Below, in pieces: positions 36,886 to 45,514 of a stretch of 64,000 nucleotides of DNA (within the stretch, counting starts at the first letter, position 1; the number at the start of each line of letters is the position of its first letter). This DNA is from Rhodanobacter sp. GTDB taxonomy: Bacteria > Pseudomonadota > Gammaproteobacteria > Xanthomonadales > Rhodanobacteraceae. Both the position numbers and the translations under genes were made by a program. The notes beneath the pieces were generated by a model, which saw nothing but the letters and a program-made list of their open reading frames with translations, had not been told where the DNA came from and ran no database searches. The stretch covers positions 62,001 through 126,000 of the forward strand of contig SCSE01000082.1 in the NCBI GenBank assembly GCA_004298015.1, in the 5' to 3' direction.

Positions 36886-37842
36886 TCAGCTATCGTCGCG
36901 CCAGCGGCGGAACCAGATGGCACCGGCGAGCAGGGCGGCTCCCGCCACCACACCGATCCACAGGTCGGGCGATCCCAGCAACTGGTAGGTCGTGTTCAGG
37001 TCCAGTGCGTGCAGGCCATCGATGTGGGGTGCGTTGTGGGGCGTGCCGCCGAACAGGCTGCCGGTACCGGGAAACACGCTGAACAGGCTGCGTTGCACGA
37101 TGTTGGTCCAGAACCACCTGGTCGGCAGATGGAACAGACCCATGATGCCGAACCAGCTGATCAGCAGGCCGGTAGCGACCGGCAAGGCCACTGCCCACAG
37201 GAAGGGTTTGTTGCGTGCCCAGGCCGAGCAGAGCAGCAGCCAGCCGACCGAGGGCAGCGCCCACAACACATACAGCGGGATATAGCCGATCAGGTTGAAC
37301 ATCACCTTGAACGGATGCGCCAGCACCAGCAACTGCCATACGTTGACGCCATGGAAGGACAGCGTGATCGCCAGGATCAGCAACTGCAGCATGCCGACGA
37401 TGATGCCCACGACGACAGCGATGGCCGGGGCCAGCACCGTGGCGCTGACCACCTTCGACAACACCGTGCTGGCATCGGAGATCGGCAGCGATTTCCAGAA
37501 CAGGATGCTGCGATCGCGACGGTCGTCATACAGCGCGCCGAGGCAGTAGAAGAACACCACGAAGCCGAGTACCACGATCAGCAAACCCATCGCCGCGTAC
37601 ATCGCGACATCCAGCAGGATGCCGACCTTGCTCATGTCACCGCTATCCATCTCGGCGATAACCTGCGTGAGGGCACCGCTGGCACCGATCTGGATGCCGT
37701 GGCTGGCACCGAGCACCTCGGCGGTGATGATGCCCATGATGTTCAGCAGCAGAAAAATGCCGCCGGTGATGATCGGGGCCCAGAAGAAACCGCCCCGGTG
37801 TTCCCATAACTCGCGTTTGACGAGCCAGTAGAAGGTTTTCAT
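36886..37842 (-). CDS. ABC-2 type transporter permease
   Basis: A 318-residue membrane protein with six hydrophobic segments; the N-terminal amphipathic start KTFYWLVKRELWEHRGGFFWAP is typical of ABC-2 permeases, and DDRRDRSILFWKSLPISD follows helix 2. It is coupled (ATGA) to the ATPase gene upstream and belongs to a YtrA-regulated operon, so it probably exports a peptide, antibiotic or lipid-linked compound; the substrate is unknown. Confidence 0.87.
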   Translation of the reverse strand: MKTFYWLVKRELWEHRGGFFWAPIITGGIFLLLNIMGIITAEVLGASHGIQIGASGALTQVIAEMDSGDMSKVGILLDVAMYAAMGLLIVVLGFVVFFYCLGALYDDRRDRSILFWKSLPISDASTVLSKVVSATVLAPAIAVVVGIIVGMLQLLILAITLSFHGVNVWQLLVLAHPFKVMFNLIGYIPLYVLWALPSVGWLLLCSAWARNKPFLWAVALPVATGLLISWFGIMGLFHLPTRWFWTNIVQRSLFSVFPGTGSLFGGTPHNAPHIDGLHALDLNTTYQLLGSPDLWIGVVAGAALLAGAIWFRRWRDDS

Positions 37843-38696
37843 GCGTAGGTTCCCTTCATGGTGGCGACGAACAGGTCGCTGATGGATGGTCGGCGGATTT
37901 CGCCCAGTGGTTCCAGCAGGTCGCGGCTGACACCGTCGAACAGGAAGATGCTCTTGCCGAACACCTGGCGTTCGTCGAGTGGTTTCAGCTGGCGCGCGGC
38001 ATCGGCGTTGTCGGCGTTCACCATCACTTCGGCAAAACGCGCGCCGACCGCGTCCATATCGGCATCGAGTACGATTTTCCCATCGCGGATGAACATCAGG
38101 TCGGTGAGAATGTGCTCGACTTCCTCGACCTGGTGGGTGGTGACCACGATCGTCTTGTTCTCATCGAAATAGTCCTCCAGCAGGTTCTGGTAGAACTGCT
38201 TGCGGTAGAGGATGTCCAGGCCCAGCGTCGGCTCATCGAGAATCAGCAGCTTGGCGTCTATCGCCATCACCAAAGCCAGGTGCAGTTGCACGATCATGCC
38301 CTTGGACATTTGCCTGACACGCTGGCCTGCCTGCAGCTTGGTACGGGCCAGAAACGCCTCGCACTTGCTGCGATCGAAGCGTGGGTGCACATGGGCCACG
38401 AAGTCGACGACTTCGCGGACGCGGATCCAGCGCGGCAGTACCGCCACATCGGCGATGAAGCACACCTCGCCCATCAGCTTGTCGCGCTGCTTGCGCGGGT
38501 CGAAGCCCAGCACATTCAGCTCGCCGCTGAAATCGGTCAGGCCCAGGACGGCTTTCAATGCCGTGGTCTTGCCGGCACCGTTGGGGCCGATCAGTCCGAC
38601 GATCCGGCCAGGCGGGATCTGAAAGCTGACGTCGTCCAGCGCCAGTGAGGTCTTGTAGCGCTTGCTCAGGCCACTGGCCGTGATCACCGCACTCAT
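37839..38696 (-). CDS. ABC transporter ATP-binding protein (YtrB type)
   Basis: A 285-residue ATPase with Walker A GPNGAGKTTALK near 37-48, Walker B LLILDEPTLGLD near 150 and the H-loop VTTHQVEEVEHI. The ABC signature is non-canonical (MSKGMIVQLHLAL instead of LSGGQ), as in the YtrB group. Overlaps of 4 bp with the GntR regulator upstream and the permease downstream show a coupled three-gene unit. Confidence 0.92.
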   Translation of the reverse strand: MSAVITASGLSKRYKTSLALDDVSFQIPPGRIVGLIGPNGAGKTTALKAVLGLTDFSGELNVLGFDPRKQRDKLMGEVCFIADVAVLPRWIRVREVVDFVAHVHPRFDRSKCEAFLARTKLQAGQRVRQMSKGMIVQLHLALVMAIDAKLLILDEPTLGLDILYRKQFYQNLLEDYFDENKTIVVTTHQVEEVEHILTDLMFIRDGKIVLDADMDAVGARFAEVMVNADNADAARQLKPLDERQVFGKSIFLFDGVSRDLLEPLGEIRRPSISDLFVATMKGTYA

Positions 38697-39082
38697 GATT
38701 GCTGCTCCTTGTTGGTGTCATCCCTTTCAGTGTGTGCTTCGCGCAGCAGTGTCTTGAGATCCAGCCCCAGCCGCTGCAGGCGGGCAAACACGACCGGCCA
38801 TTCCTCGCGCAGGAAGCGCTCGCGTTCTGATTTCAGCAGCGCCTCGCGGGCGCCCTCGATGACAAACATGCCTAATCCCCTCCGTTTCTCGACCATTTGC
38901 TGGTCGACCAGTTCCTGGTACGCCTTCGATACGGTCAGCGGATTGATCTGAAATTCCGCAGCCACCTGGCGCACCGACGGCAGTGGATCGCCCTCATTCA
39001 GGGCGCCATCCAGGATCATCGCCACCACGCGCTGCTGCAGCTGACGATAGATCGGGATGCTGTCGTTCCAGGTGATGGTCAT
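38693..39082 (-). CDS. GntR family regulator, YtrA subfamily
   Basis: A 129-residue regulator: winged-helix domain (PIYRQLQQRVVAMILDGAL, LPSVRQVAAEFQINPLTVSKAYQEL) with only a short helical tail, the hallmark of the YtrA subfamily that autorepresses an ABC transporter operon. It overlaps the ATPase gene by 4 bp and follows the exported-protein gene after 3 bp. A 22-bp palindrome over the operon promoter is its likely operator. Confidence 0.92.
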   Translation of the reverse strand: MTITWNDSIPIYRQLQQRVVAMILDGALNEGDPLPSVRQVAAEFQINPLTVSKAYQELVDQQMVEKRRGLGMFVIEGAREALLKSERERFLREEWPVVFARLQRLGLDLKTLLREAHTERDDTNKEQQS

Positions 39083-39085
39083 GAG

Positions 39086-39427
39086 TTATTCCTTGTTGGT
39101 GCGGCCGAACTTGTTGCCGAACGAATAGTAGGGCATGGCCAGTTGCGAGCCGATCAGGCTGAAGCCCTGGCGCGCGGTGGCGCGGTTCAAGCCACCGAGC
39201 AGCGGCAAGGTGACGATGCCTGCAACGCCGTCACTGACCAGCATGTCGGCGGCGCGCCACTCGTCAGCAGTCGGATACACGTTGACCGGGGCCAGTTCAG
39301 TGACCTTGATGCCGTCGATCCGCTCGATCGCCTTCGACGGCGCCGAGGCGGAAAGATAGATCACGCCAAGATTGGCGCTGGTGAGCAGGGCCGCAGCGAT
39401 GCCGATGAGGATTTTGCTGGCTTTCAT
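39086..39427 (-). CDS. Exported hypothetical protein leading the GntR-ABC operon
   Basis: A 113-residue protein not assigned to a family. Residues about 5-25 (KILIGIAAALLTSANLGVIYL) form a signal peptide or anchor; the rest is a small domain with ITVTEL-like start (IDGIKVTELAPVNVYPT) and DEWRAADM. There are no cysteines. It is the first gene after the operon promoter and 3 bp ahead of the GntR gene, so it is likely a periplasmic partner of the ABC system. Confidence 0.65.
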   Translation of the reverse strand: MKASKILIGIAAALLTSANLGVIYLSASAPSKAIERIDGIKVTELAPVNVYPTADEWRAADMLVSDGVAGIVTLPLLGGLNRATARQGFSLIGSQLAMPYYSFGNKFGRTNKE

Positions 39428-39457
39428 GGCAGACTCCTTTGGTGTTGTCGATTAGTG

Positions 39458-39479
39458 GTGTTGTAGTGAACTATAACAC
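39458..39479. promoter_or_regulatory. YtrA-type operator palindrome
   Basis: A near-perfect 22-bp dyad with half-sites GTGTTGTAGT and ACTATAACAC around a central GA. It covers the -10 of the promoter at 39470-39497 and lies 31 bp before the first gene, well placed for repression by the YtrA-like GntR protein of the operon. Confidence 0.7.
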
Positions 39480-39497
39480 TAAATTTTAAAGTGTCAA
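39470..39497 (-). promoter_or_regulatory. Sigma-70 promoter of the GntR-ABC operon
   Basis: On the minus strand a perfect TTGACA (39497-39492) and TATAGT (39475-39470) are separated by 16 bases, in an unusually AT-rich spacer for this genome. Confidence 0.75.
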
Positions 39498-39864
39498 TGA
39501 GTGCTGGGCCCGCGGAAGACATGACTGATGACCTATGCGTTGCGGCACTGCGCCCGGGCATCCGGGAAGCTGTCGGAGGTTGGATCGGCCGCTTTGCGAA
39601 TCCGCCACGACCATCGAGCCCCGCCCCCATTCTCCATTGCGGTTGCAGCTCGCCGCAGGCGCCGGATGTCAAGCATCGAGGCTGACAACCATCAATCAGC
39701 TTGGGTGACGATCACACCGCTATCGTGGGCGGCGCTCCGCCGGCAAAGGTGCTGAATGAAAAAGGCCAGCACGTCGGCTGGCCTTGCTACGGGGTGACGC
39801 ACGGGTTGCGGCGACGCTGAGCGTAGCCAGTTGCGCACCCAGGTTGCTCAGTGCATGGCACTGT
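39498..39864. other. Gene-free stretch before azoR
   Basis: No gene is supported in these 367 bp. The only clear element is the intrinsic terminator at 39759-39785. Short open frames lack ribosome sites and family-like sequence. Confidence 0.5.
39759..39785 (-). terminator. Intrinsic terminator of azoR
   Basis: Perfect 9-bp stem AAGGCCAGC/GCTGGCCTT with a six-base loop, followed on the minus strand by TTTTT. It lies about 80 bases past the azoR stop. Confidence 0.8.
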
Positions 39865-40452
39865 TCATGCCGCGCGGCGGGCGACCACCGTTTCGATCAC
39901 GCCATGGGCCGACTTCAATGCTGCTTCCCTGTGTTCGTCGCTGACGGCGAGGCCTTCGGCACGAACGAATTCCAACTCGGGGATGCCGATGAACGCGAAG
40001 GCCGCGCGAAGGTACGGCTCCTGGAAGTCCATGGCCGCGGCGGTACTGTCCTTGCCGTAGAAGCCGCCGCGGCTGGAGGCGACGATCACCCGTTTCCCGC
40101 CCGCCAGGCCGACCGGGCCGGTAGCGGTGTAGCGGAAGGTCTTGCCGGCCACCAGGATACGGTCGATCCACGCCTTGAGCTGGCTGGAAATGGCAAAGTT
40201 GTACATCGGCGCCCCGATCACGATGACGTCGGCGGCGAGGAATTCTTCCAACATGCGGTTGCCCGCGATGGCGGCCGGGTCGGCAGCATCTGTCACTGGC
40301 GTCCAGTGCGGCAACGGTTCGGCGGCGAGGTCGCAGTGGCGGACGTCGAGGTCGGGCGTACGATGCGTGAGCCCCGCAACGATGCCGGCCGTAAGCTGGC
40401 GTGATACCGAGTGGCCGCCGAGGGCGCTGGAGTCGATATGCAACAGTTTCAT
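39865..40452 (-). CDS. azoR: FMN-dependent NADH:quinone/azo oxidoreductase
   Basis: A 195-residue flavodoxin-like AzoR that reduces quinones and azo compounds with NADH. Motifs: [21 protein letters not shown] (FMN phosphate loop), [19 protein letters not shown], and [11 protein letters not shown] at 40452 matches the family. It is divergent from a LysR gene across 114 bp, the usual arrangement for a regulator and its target reductase. Confidence 0.92.
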   Translation of the reverse strand: MKLLHIDSSALGGHSVSRQLTAGIVAGLTHRTPDLDVRHCDLAAEPLPHWTPVTDAADPAAIAGNRMLEEFLAADVIVIGAPMYNFAISSQLKAWIDRILVAGKTFRYTATGPVGLAGGKRVIVASSRGGFYGKDSTAAAMDFQEPYLRAAFAFIGIPELEFVRAEGLAVSDEHREAALKSAHGVIETVVARRAA

Positions 40453-40492
40453 GAGCGTGGGTCCTGAATCGAGCCGAATCGTCGGCGCCGGG

Positions 40493-40522
40493 ATCACTAT
40501 ATGTTTTGAACAATGTGGTGAT
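40493..40522. promoter_or_regulatory. azoR / LysR divergent control region
   Basis: Inverted arms ATCAC and GTGAT enclose an AT-rich 20-base spacer with TATAGT on the minus strand (40501-40496), a possible azoR -10. The layout suits a LysR tetramer site but the dyad is short. Confidence 0.35.
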
Positions 40523-40566
40523 TAGATGGCAAAATCCGGATTTATCGTCTCTCAGGAGAAACAATC

Positions 40567-41544
40567 ATGGCGGTGTTGAGCGGAGCCTTGCATGATCTCA
40601 ATGACCTCTATTTTTTCGCGGCGGTCGTCGAGCACGGCGGTTTCTCCGCGGCGGGACGCGCTTTGGGCGTGCCGAAGTCGCGCCTCAGCAAGCGCGTGGC
40701 GCAGTTGGAGGAGCGCCTTGGCGTGCGCCTGCTGCAGCGGACCACCCGGCGTTTCGTGGTTACCGAAGTCGGCGAGCGCTTCTACACGCACTGCCGGGCG
40801 GTACTGGAGCAGGCGCAGGCAGCCCAGGATGCGGTGGACGAACTGCGCGCCGAGCCGCGGGGCGTGGTGCGCCTGAGCTGTCCGGTTTCGCTGGTGCAGA
40901 CGGTGCTGGCCTACCTGTTGCCGGATTTCATGGCGCAGTATCCGAAGATGCAGGTGCGTGTGGTGGCGAGCAATCGCCGGGTCGACGTGATCGGCGAAGG
41001 CTACGATCTGGCGATTCGCGTTCGCAGCAAGCTCGATGACGATGGCAACCTGATCATGCGCAGTTTCGGCCAGTCGCGTACCTTGCTGGTGGCCAGTCCC
41101 GCCTTGCTGGACCAGCAGCGGCGACCGGGTCATCCGGAAGAGTTGGCCACCTTGCCGGCGTTGTCGATGCTGGAGCATGAAGGCGTGCAGATATGGGAGT
41201 TGATCGGGGCGGCGGGGGAGAAGGTCAGCGTGGAAGTGCAGGCACGGTTGATCAGTGGCGATTTTGCGATCCTGCTGGAATCCGCCCGGCGCGGCATGGG
41301 GGTGGCGCTGCTGCCGGAATTCGTCTGTGCCTCTGCCATCGCACTGGGTGAGCTGGAGGTGGTACTGCCGGACTGGAGCGTGCCGGATGGCACCATGCAT
41401 TTTGTCTACCCGAGCCGACGCGGGATGTTGCCGGGTGTGCGTGCGTTGGTGGATTTTCTTGCTGAACGCTTGCCGGAAACCACCTTGCTGAGGCATCGCC
41501 AGTGCAAGCAACGCAAGCTGGACGCGTTGCCACCGACAAGTTGA
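40567..41544 (+). CDS. LysR family transcriptional regulator (CrgA-like)
   Basis: A 325-residue LysR protein: LNDLYFFAAVVEHGGFSAAGRALGVPKSRLSKRVAQLEERLG is the N-terminal HTH, followed by LLQRTTRRFVVTEVG and a periplasmic-binding-like effector domain (VVRLSCPVSLVQTVL, GEGYDLAIRVR). This subgroup often controls a divergent quinone reductase, here azoR. AGGAG precedes the ATG by seven bases. Confidence 0.88.
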   Translation: MAVLSGALHDLNDLYFFAAVVEHGGFSAAGRALGVPKSRLSKRVAQLEERLGVRLLQRTTRRFVVTEVGERFYTHCRAVLEQAQAAQDAVDELRAEPRGVVRLSCPVSLVQTVLAYLLPDFMAQYPKMQVRVVASNRRVDVIGEGYDLAIRVRSKLDDDGNLIMRSFGQSRTLLVASPALLDQQRRPGHPEELATLPALSMLEHEGVQIWELIGAAGEKVSVEVQARLISGDFAILLESARRGMGVALLPEFVCASAIALGELEVVLPDWSVPDGTMHFVYPSRRGMLPGVRALVDFLAERLPETTLLRHRQCKQRKLDALPPTS

Positions 41545-41592
41545 TTTTCTTGTGATGATCGATCGGTTACGCTGCCATGGAAACAGACCACT

Positions 41593-41606
41593 TATGGACA
41601 TCCATA
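41593..41606. promoter_or_regulatory. Met-box-like palindrome before methionine aminotransferase gene
   Basis: TATGGACATCCATA: perfect six-base arms around CA, 13 bases before the ATG. It matches the dyads at 14903-14916 and 27059-27080; the following ATACGGCT extends the tandem 8-mer phase seen at 27059. Confidence 0.5.
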
Positions 41607-41619
41607 CGGCTGAACAATA

Positions 41620-42762
41620 ATGACGAAAAGCAAGTTGCCAAAAGTCGGTACCACCATCTTCAGTGTCATGAGCCAGCTGGCGGCGGAGCATCAGGCCATC
41701 AATCTTGGGCAGGGCTTTCCTGATTTCGAGCCACCTCAGGTGCTGCGCGATGCGCTGAGCCGGGCCATGAACGACGGTCGCAACCAGTATGCGGCCATGG
41801 CAGGTACTGCAGCGCTGCGCGAGCAGATCGCGCTGAAGACCGAGCGTCTGTATGGGCACAAGGTCGATGTCGACAGCGAGATCACCGTTACCTCAGGCGC
41901 GACCGAGGCGCTTTTTGCCGCGATCGCGGCCATTGTGCATTCGGGCGAGGAGGTGATCGTGTTCGATCCGGCCTACGACAGCTACCAGCCGGCGATCGAG
42001 CTGCAGGGCGCGCAGGCGGTACATATTGCGCTGCAGGCGCCGAGCTTCGCCGTCGACTGGCAGCGGGTGCGTGATGCGGTCTCGCCCAGGACACGGATGA
42101 TCCTGATCAACAGCCCGCACAATCCCACCGGTGCGGTCTTGTCAGTGGCCGATCTTGACGAGCTGGCCGCGATCGTGTGCGACACCGATATCGTGGTGCT
42201 CGCGGACGAGGTTTATGAGCATATGGTCTACGATGGCGCCGTTCATCAAAGCGTGCTGCGGCATGCGGAGCTTGCCGCCCGCAGCATCGTCATCTCGTCG
42301 TTCGGCAAGACCTATCACTGTACCGGCTGGAAAGTGGGTTATGCGGTGGCGCCCAGGGCGTTGTCCGTCGAGTTTCGCAAGGTGCATCAATATTTGACGT
42401 TCTGCACGTTTCATCCGGCGCAGGCGGCATTTGCCGAGGTGCTGGCCATCCATCCAGAGCACTATCTGCAGTTGTCGGCGTTCTACCAGGCCAAGCGCGA
42501 TCGCTTTCGCACCCTGCTGGAACCGTCGCGCTTCAAGCTGCTGGATGTGGCCGGTGGTTACTTTCAACTGGTTGACTATGCGGCGATCCGCGACGAAGAC
42601 GATCTCGCCTTCAGCCGATGGCTGGTGGAGCAGGGTGGGGTGGCGGCGGTTCCGCTGACACCGTTTCATGAAAAGGCGCCCGGTACCCGGTTGCTGCGGC
42701 TGTGCTTCGCCAAGAGCGATGCCACCCTGGCGGCGGCAGCGGAACGGTTGTGCAAGTTGTGA
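41620..42762 (+). CDS. Methionine aminotransferase (YbdL/MtnE type)
   Basis: A 380-residue class I PLP aminotransferase. YbdL-like enzymes make methionine from 4-methylthio-2-oxobutanoate, the last step of methionine salvage, preferring glutamine as donor. Seen: INLGQGFPDFEPP, GATEALFAAIAAI, NSPHNPTGAV, the PLP lysine in SSFGKTYHCTGWKVGY, and the C-terminal TRLLRLCFAK. A nitrilase-family omega-amidase gene overlaps its stop, the partner expected for a glutamine transaminase. The rest of the salvage pathway is not in the window. Confidence 0.88.
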   Translation: MTKSKLPKVGTTIFSVMSQLAAEHQAINLGQGFPDFEPPQVLRDALSRAMNDGRNQYAAMAGTAALREQIALKTERLYGHKVDVDSEITVTSGATEALFAAIAAIVHSGEEVIVFDPAYDSYQPAIELQGAQAVHIALQAPSFAVDWQRVRDAVSPRTRMILINSPHNPTGAVLSVADLDELAAIVCDTDIVVLADEVYEHMVYDGAVHQSVLRHAELAARSIVISSFGKTYHCTGWKVGYAVAPRALSVEFRKVHQYLTFCTFHPAQAAFAEVLAIHPEHYLQLSAFYQAKRDRFRTLLEPSRFKLLDVAGGYFQLVDYAAIRDEDDLAFSRWLVEQGGVAAVPLTPFHEKAPGTRLLRLCFAKSDATLAAAAERLCKL

Positions 42763-43580
42763 GCACCCCAGCGTCCCGCCTGCAGGCGCTGCAGGTATCA
42801 CTGGTGCAGGGTGCGACGCGGTGGCACGACGCACCGGCCAATCGTGAGTACTACGGTGCGCTGGTGCGGCAGGGTGCGGGAAGCGACCTGATCGTACTGC
42901 CGGAAACTTTTTTGTCGGGCTTCAGCAACGACACCCGGGCCAGCGCCGAGGCGATGGACGGCGGGAGTGTGGCCTGGTTGCGGGCGCTGGCTGGCGAGGT
43001 GGGTGCGGTTATCTGCGGCAGTCTGGCGATTCGGGAAAACGGTACGGTCTACAACCGCCTGCTGTGGGTGCAGCCCGATGGCGGTTTCATGCAATACGAC
43101 AAGCGGCATCTGTTTCGCATGGCCGGCGAACATACCCGTTATGGCAGCGGGGTCGAACGCCTGATTGTCGAGCTCAAGGGCTGGCGGGTCCTGCCGCAGG
43201 TTTGCTATGACCTGCGTTTTCCGGTGTGGCTGCGCAATCGACGCATGGCCGAAGCACGTGCCGGCATGGAGTACGACCTGGCGTTGTTCGTGGCCAACTG
43301 GCCGGCAGCGCGGCGCCAGCCATGGCGGACCCTGCTGCGGGCACGGGCGATCGAAAACCTGAGCTACGTGATCGGGGTGAACCGGGTCGGCATGGACGGC
43401 AACGAGATTGCCTATGCGGGCGACAGCGCGGTGATCGATCCGGTCGGTGAACCGCTGCTCGAATGCGGTGCGCAGGAGCAGGTGGTGACGGTGCGTCTCG
43501 ACCCGCAGCTGCTGCTGGCGCACCGGGAACGGTTTCCGGCATGGATGGATGCCGACGCGTTTTCACTCGATCCGGGCTGA
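42759..43580 (+). CDS. Omega-amidase, nitrilase superfamily (YafV/Nit2-like)
   Basis: A 273-residue carbon-nitrogen hydrolase. The triad is intact: E49 (LPETFLSGF), K115 (YDKRHLF) and C149 (VCYDLRFP). Omega-amidases hydrolyse alpha-ketoglutaramate, the product left when a transaminase uses glutamine, which pulls the reaction towards methionine. The start is a GTG overlapping the aminotransferase stop (GTGA); the frame upstream is only a shadow. The paired genes point to one functional unit. Confidence 0.88.
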   Translation: MSTPASRLQALQVSLVQGATRWHDAPANREYYGALVRQGAGSDLIVLPETFLSGFSNDTRASAEAMDGGSVAWLRALAGEVGAVICGSLAIRENGTVYNRLLWVQPDGGFMQYDKRHLFRMAGEHTRYGSGVERLIVELKGWRVLPQVCYDLRFPVWLRNRRMAEARAGMEYDLALFVANWPAARRQPWRTLLRARAIENLSYVIGVNRVGMDGNEIAYAGDSAVIDPVGEPLLECGAQEQVVTVRLDPQLLLAHRERFPAWMDADAFSLDPG

Positions 43581-43638
43581 CTGTCGCTTGCGGCGGAGCC
43601 TGTGCGCGGTATGGCTATTCGGGTCTCGCTGAAGAACA

Positions 43639-43662
43639 TTCGCGCACAAGCTGCGCTCCTGC
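43639..43662 (-). repeat. REP-like half element
   Basis: On the minus strand reads GCAGGAGCGCAGCTTGTG then CGCGAA, like one arm of the inverted repeats at 35577 and 61866. The left partner (43600-43620, GCGGAGCCTGTGCGCGG) is degenerate. Confidence 0.5.
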
Positions 43663-43687
43663 GGTGTATCTTTTCCGGCGTGCCCGG

Positions 43688-44035
43688 TCAGAGTATCGCC
43701 AGCACGGTTTCCGGTGGACGGCCTATCGCGGCCTTGCCGTTGGCGACCACGATCGGACGTTCGATCAGTTTCGGGTGAGCCGCCATCGCCGCAATCAGGG
43801 CAGCATCGTCGAGTGCGGGGTCAGACAGACCCAATGCGCGATACTCCGCTTCGCCGGTGCGCAGCAGTCCGCGCGCCGGCATACCCAGTTGCCTCAGCAA
43901 TACCGCCAACTCGGCTTCGCTCGGTGGCTGGTCGAGGTAATGGATCACCTCGACGCTGCAGCCACGTGCTTCCAGCAGGGCCAGTGTGGCATGTGACTTG
44001 GAGCATCGATTGTTGTGATAGATACGCACTGTCAT
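43688..44035 (-). CDS. arsC: Arsenate reductase (glutaredoxin-type) ArsC family
   Basis: A 115-residue thioredoxin-fold reductase. The N-terminal IYHNNRCSKSHATLALLE carries the catalytic Cys11, and LIERPIVVANGKAAIGRPPE supplies the family arginines. Classical ArsC reduces arsenate with glutaredoxin, but no other ars gene is near, so a general YfgD-like role is possible. Separated from rluB by 39 bp on the same strand. Confidence 0.87.
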   Translation of the reverse strand: MTVRIYHNNRCSKSHATLALLEARGCSVEVIHYLDQPPSEAELAVLLRQLGMPARGLLRTGEAEYRALGLSDPALDDAALIAAMAAHPKLIERPIVVANGKAAIGRPPETVLAIL

Positions 44036-44074
44036 CCCCTGCTGGGAGGCTGTCGGGTTTTCCGCATCGATGGC

Positions 44075-45514
44075 TTAGCGGTTTCCTGAGCGATTGCCAC
44101 CACGGCCCGGTGGACGCCCACCCGCGGGTCTGCCCTGGCCCTGGCCCTGGCCTTGCGGCCGGGAGTTTCCTGGCGAACGGTTGCCACCCTGGCCTTGCGG
44201 ACGAGCGGCCTGGCCCGGTCGGCCGGCAGGCGCGCGGTTGCCGTTGGCACCGCGTGATTCGCCGCCGTAGGGGCTGCCGCTACGCGTCCCCGATGGCTTG
44301 CCACCGGCGTTACGACGGTTGCTGTTATTGGTTGCCCCGGGACCGCCCCGGGGTGCGCCGGGGCGCGCTGTGCCGTCGCGGCTTTCGCCGGCAAACCAGG
44401 TGCGCACCGAGGGCAGTTCCTGGCCCGGTGCTACCCGCCGTCCCCGGCCTCCGCCGCTGCCGCGCTTTCCCGCACCGGCACCGCCTTCGGGGCGCACCAC
44501 GTTGCCGTTGACTTCGGCGCCAGGACGACGCCCCGGTTTGCGGCCACGCGTGGGTTCGTCACGGATACGATCATAAGCGCGCAGTTCACGTCCTTCGTCC
44601 TGAGCCCCGGTCCAGGCACCCGCGCTGCCGCGCTCGGGCCGATATTCGGTGACATGGCGATTGGCACGGCGTTGGTGCAGTACCGGACTCAAGGTCAATA
44701 CGGGCTGCGGCATGCCCAGCCCGGTGGTCTGGCGCAATTGCTTGACGGCCTCCGGATCGAGTGCCTCGCAGTCGCCGCGGCGCAGTGCGCGCGGCAGCTC
44801 GATCTTGCCGTAGCGGATACGCTTGAGCCGGCTGACCAGAAAGCCCTGCGAGTCCCACAGGCGCCGAACTTCGCGATTGCGACCCTCACGGATCACGACC
44901 CGGAACCAGCTGTGGCTGCCGCCGCGGCTGATCACCGCGATCTCGTCAAAGCGCGCCGGGCCGTCGTCGAGTACCACGCCAGCCTTGAGTCTCTCGATGA
45001 TTTCGTCCGGTACCTCGCCGTGTACGCGGCACAGGTATTCGCGTTCCAGACCGCTCTTGGGGTGCATCAGCGCGTTGGCCAGCTCGCCATCGGTGGTGAG
45101 CAGAAGCAGACCGGTGGTGTTGATGTCCAGTCGGCCGACGGCAACCCAGCGTGCACCCTTGAGGTGCGGCAACTGCTCGAACACAGTAGGGCGACCCTCC
45201 GGGTCGTCACGGGTGGTGAGCACGCCCTCGGGCTTGTGGTAGACCAGCACCTCGGTGTCGTCGCGACTGTCGGTAGCGACCACGAACTGCTTGCCATCGA
45301 GCACCACGCGGTCGCCGGCATGCACGCTGGTGCCGATTTCAGCCGGTGTACCGTTCAGTTCGATTTCGCCGGAGTGGATGCGCTGTTCCAGCATGCGGCG
45401 GGAGCCGAGGCCGGCGTTGGCCAGTACCTTGTGCAGGCGCTCTTCGAGCGCCGCTTCGGTTTCGCTGCGTGGTTCGCGTTTGAGGGACAGAACGGTTTTT
45501 TGCGGCGCAGTCAT
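44075..45514 (-). CDS. rluB: 23S rRNA pseudouridine synthase B with long RG-rich tail
   Basis: RluB makes pseudouridine 2605 in 23S rRNA. Residues about 20-65 form an S4 domain (LHKVLANAGLGSRRMLEQRI), and about 85-245 the catalytic domain with VGRLDINTTGLLLLTTDGELAN, which holds the catalytic aspartate. The remaining about 200 residues of 479 are low-complexity Gly/Arg/Pro/Asn repeats (GQGQGQGRPAGGRPPGRGGN), longer than in E. coli and probably disordered and RNA-binding. Coupled to scpB by a 4-bp overlap, as is common. Confidence 0.92.
   Translation of the reverse strand: MTAPQKTVLSLKREPRSETEAALEERLHKVLANAGLGSRRMLEQRIHSGEIELNGTPAEIGTSVHAGDRVVLDGKQFVVATDSRDDTEVLVYHKPEGVLTTRDDPEGRPTVFEQLPHLKGARWVAVGRLDINTTGLLLLTTDGELANALMHPKSGLEREYLCRVHGEVPDEIIERLKAGVVLDDGPARFDEIAVISRGGSHSWFRVVIREGRNREVRRLWDSQGFLVSRLKRIRYGKIELPRALRRGDCEALDPEAVKQLRQTTGLGMPQPVLTLSPVLHQRRANRHVTEYRPERGSAGAWTGAQDEGRELRAYDRIRDEPTRGRKPGRRPGAEVNGNVVRPEGGAGAGKRGSGGGRGRRVAPGQELPSVRTWFAGESRDGTARPGAPRGGPGATNNSNRRNAGGKPSGTRSGSPYGGESRGANGNRAPAGRPGQAARPQGQGGNRSPGNSRPQGQGQGQGRPAGGRPPGRGGNRSGNR

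Noticed and set aside
36886-39427. Possible toxin-antitoxin or defence module
   Set aside because: The genes are a standard GntR-ABC operon with transporter motifs; no nuclease or toxin fold is seen.
44075-44460. Repetitive DNA at the 3' end of rluB as a tandem-repeat or CRISPR-like array
   Set aside because: The repetition follows codons of an RG/GQ-rich protein tail; there are no uniform repeats or spacers.
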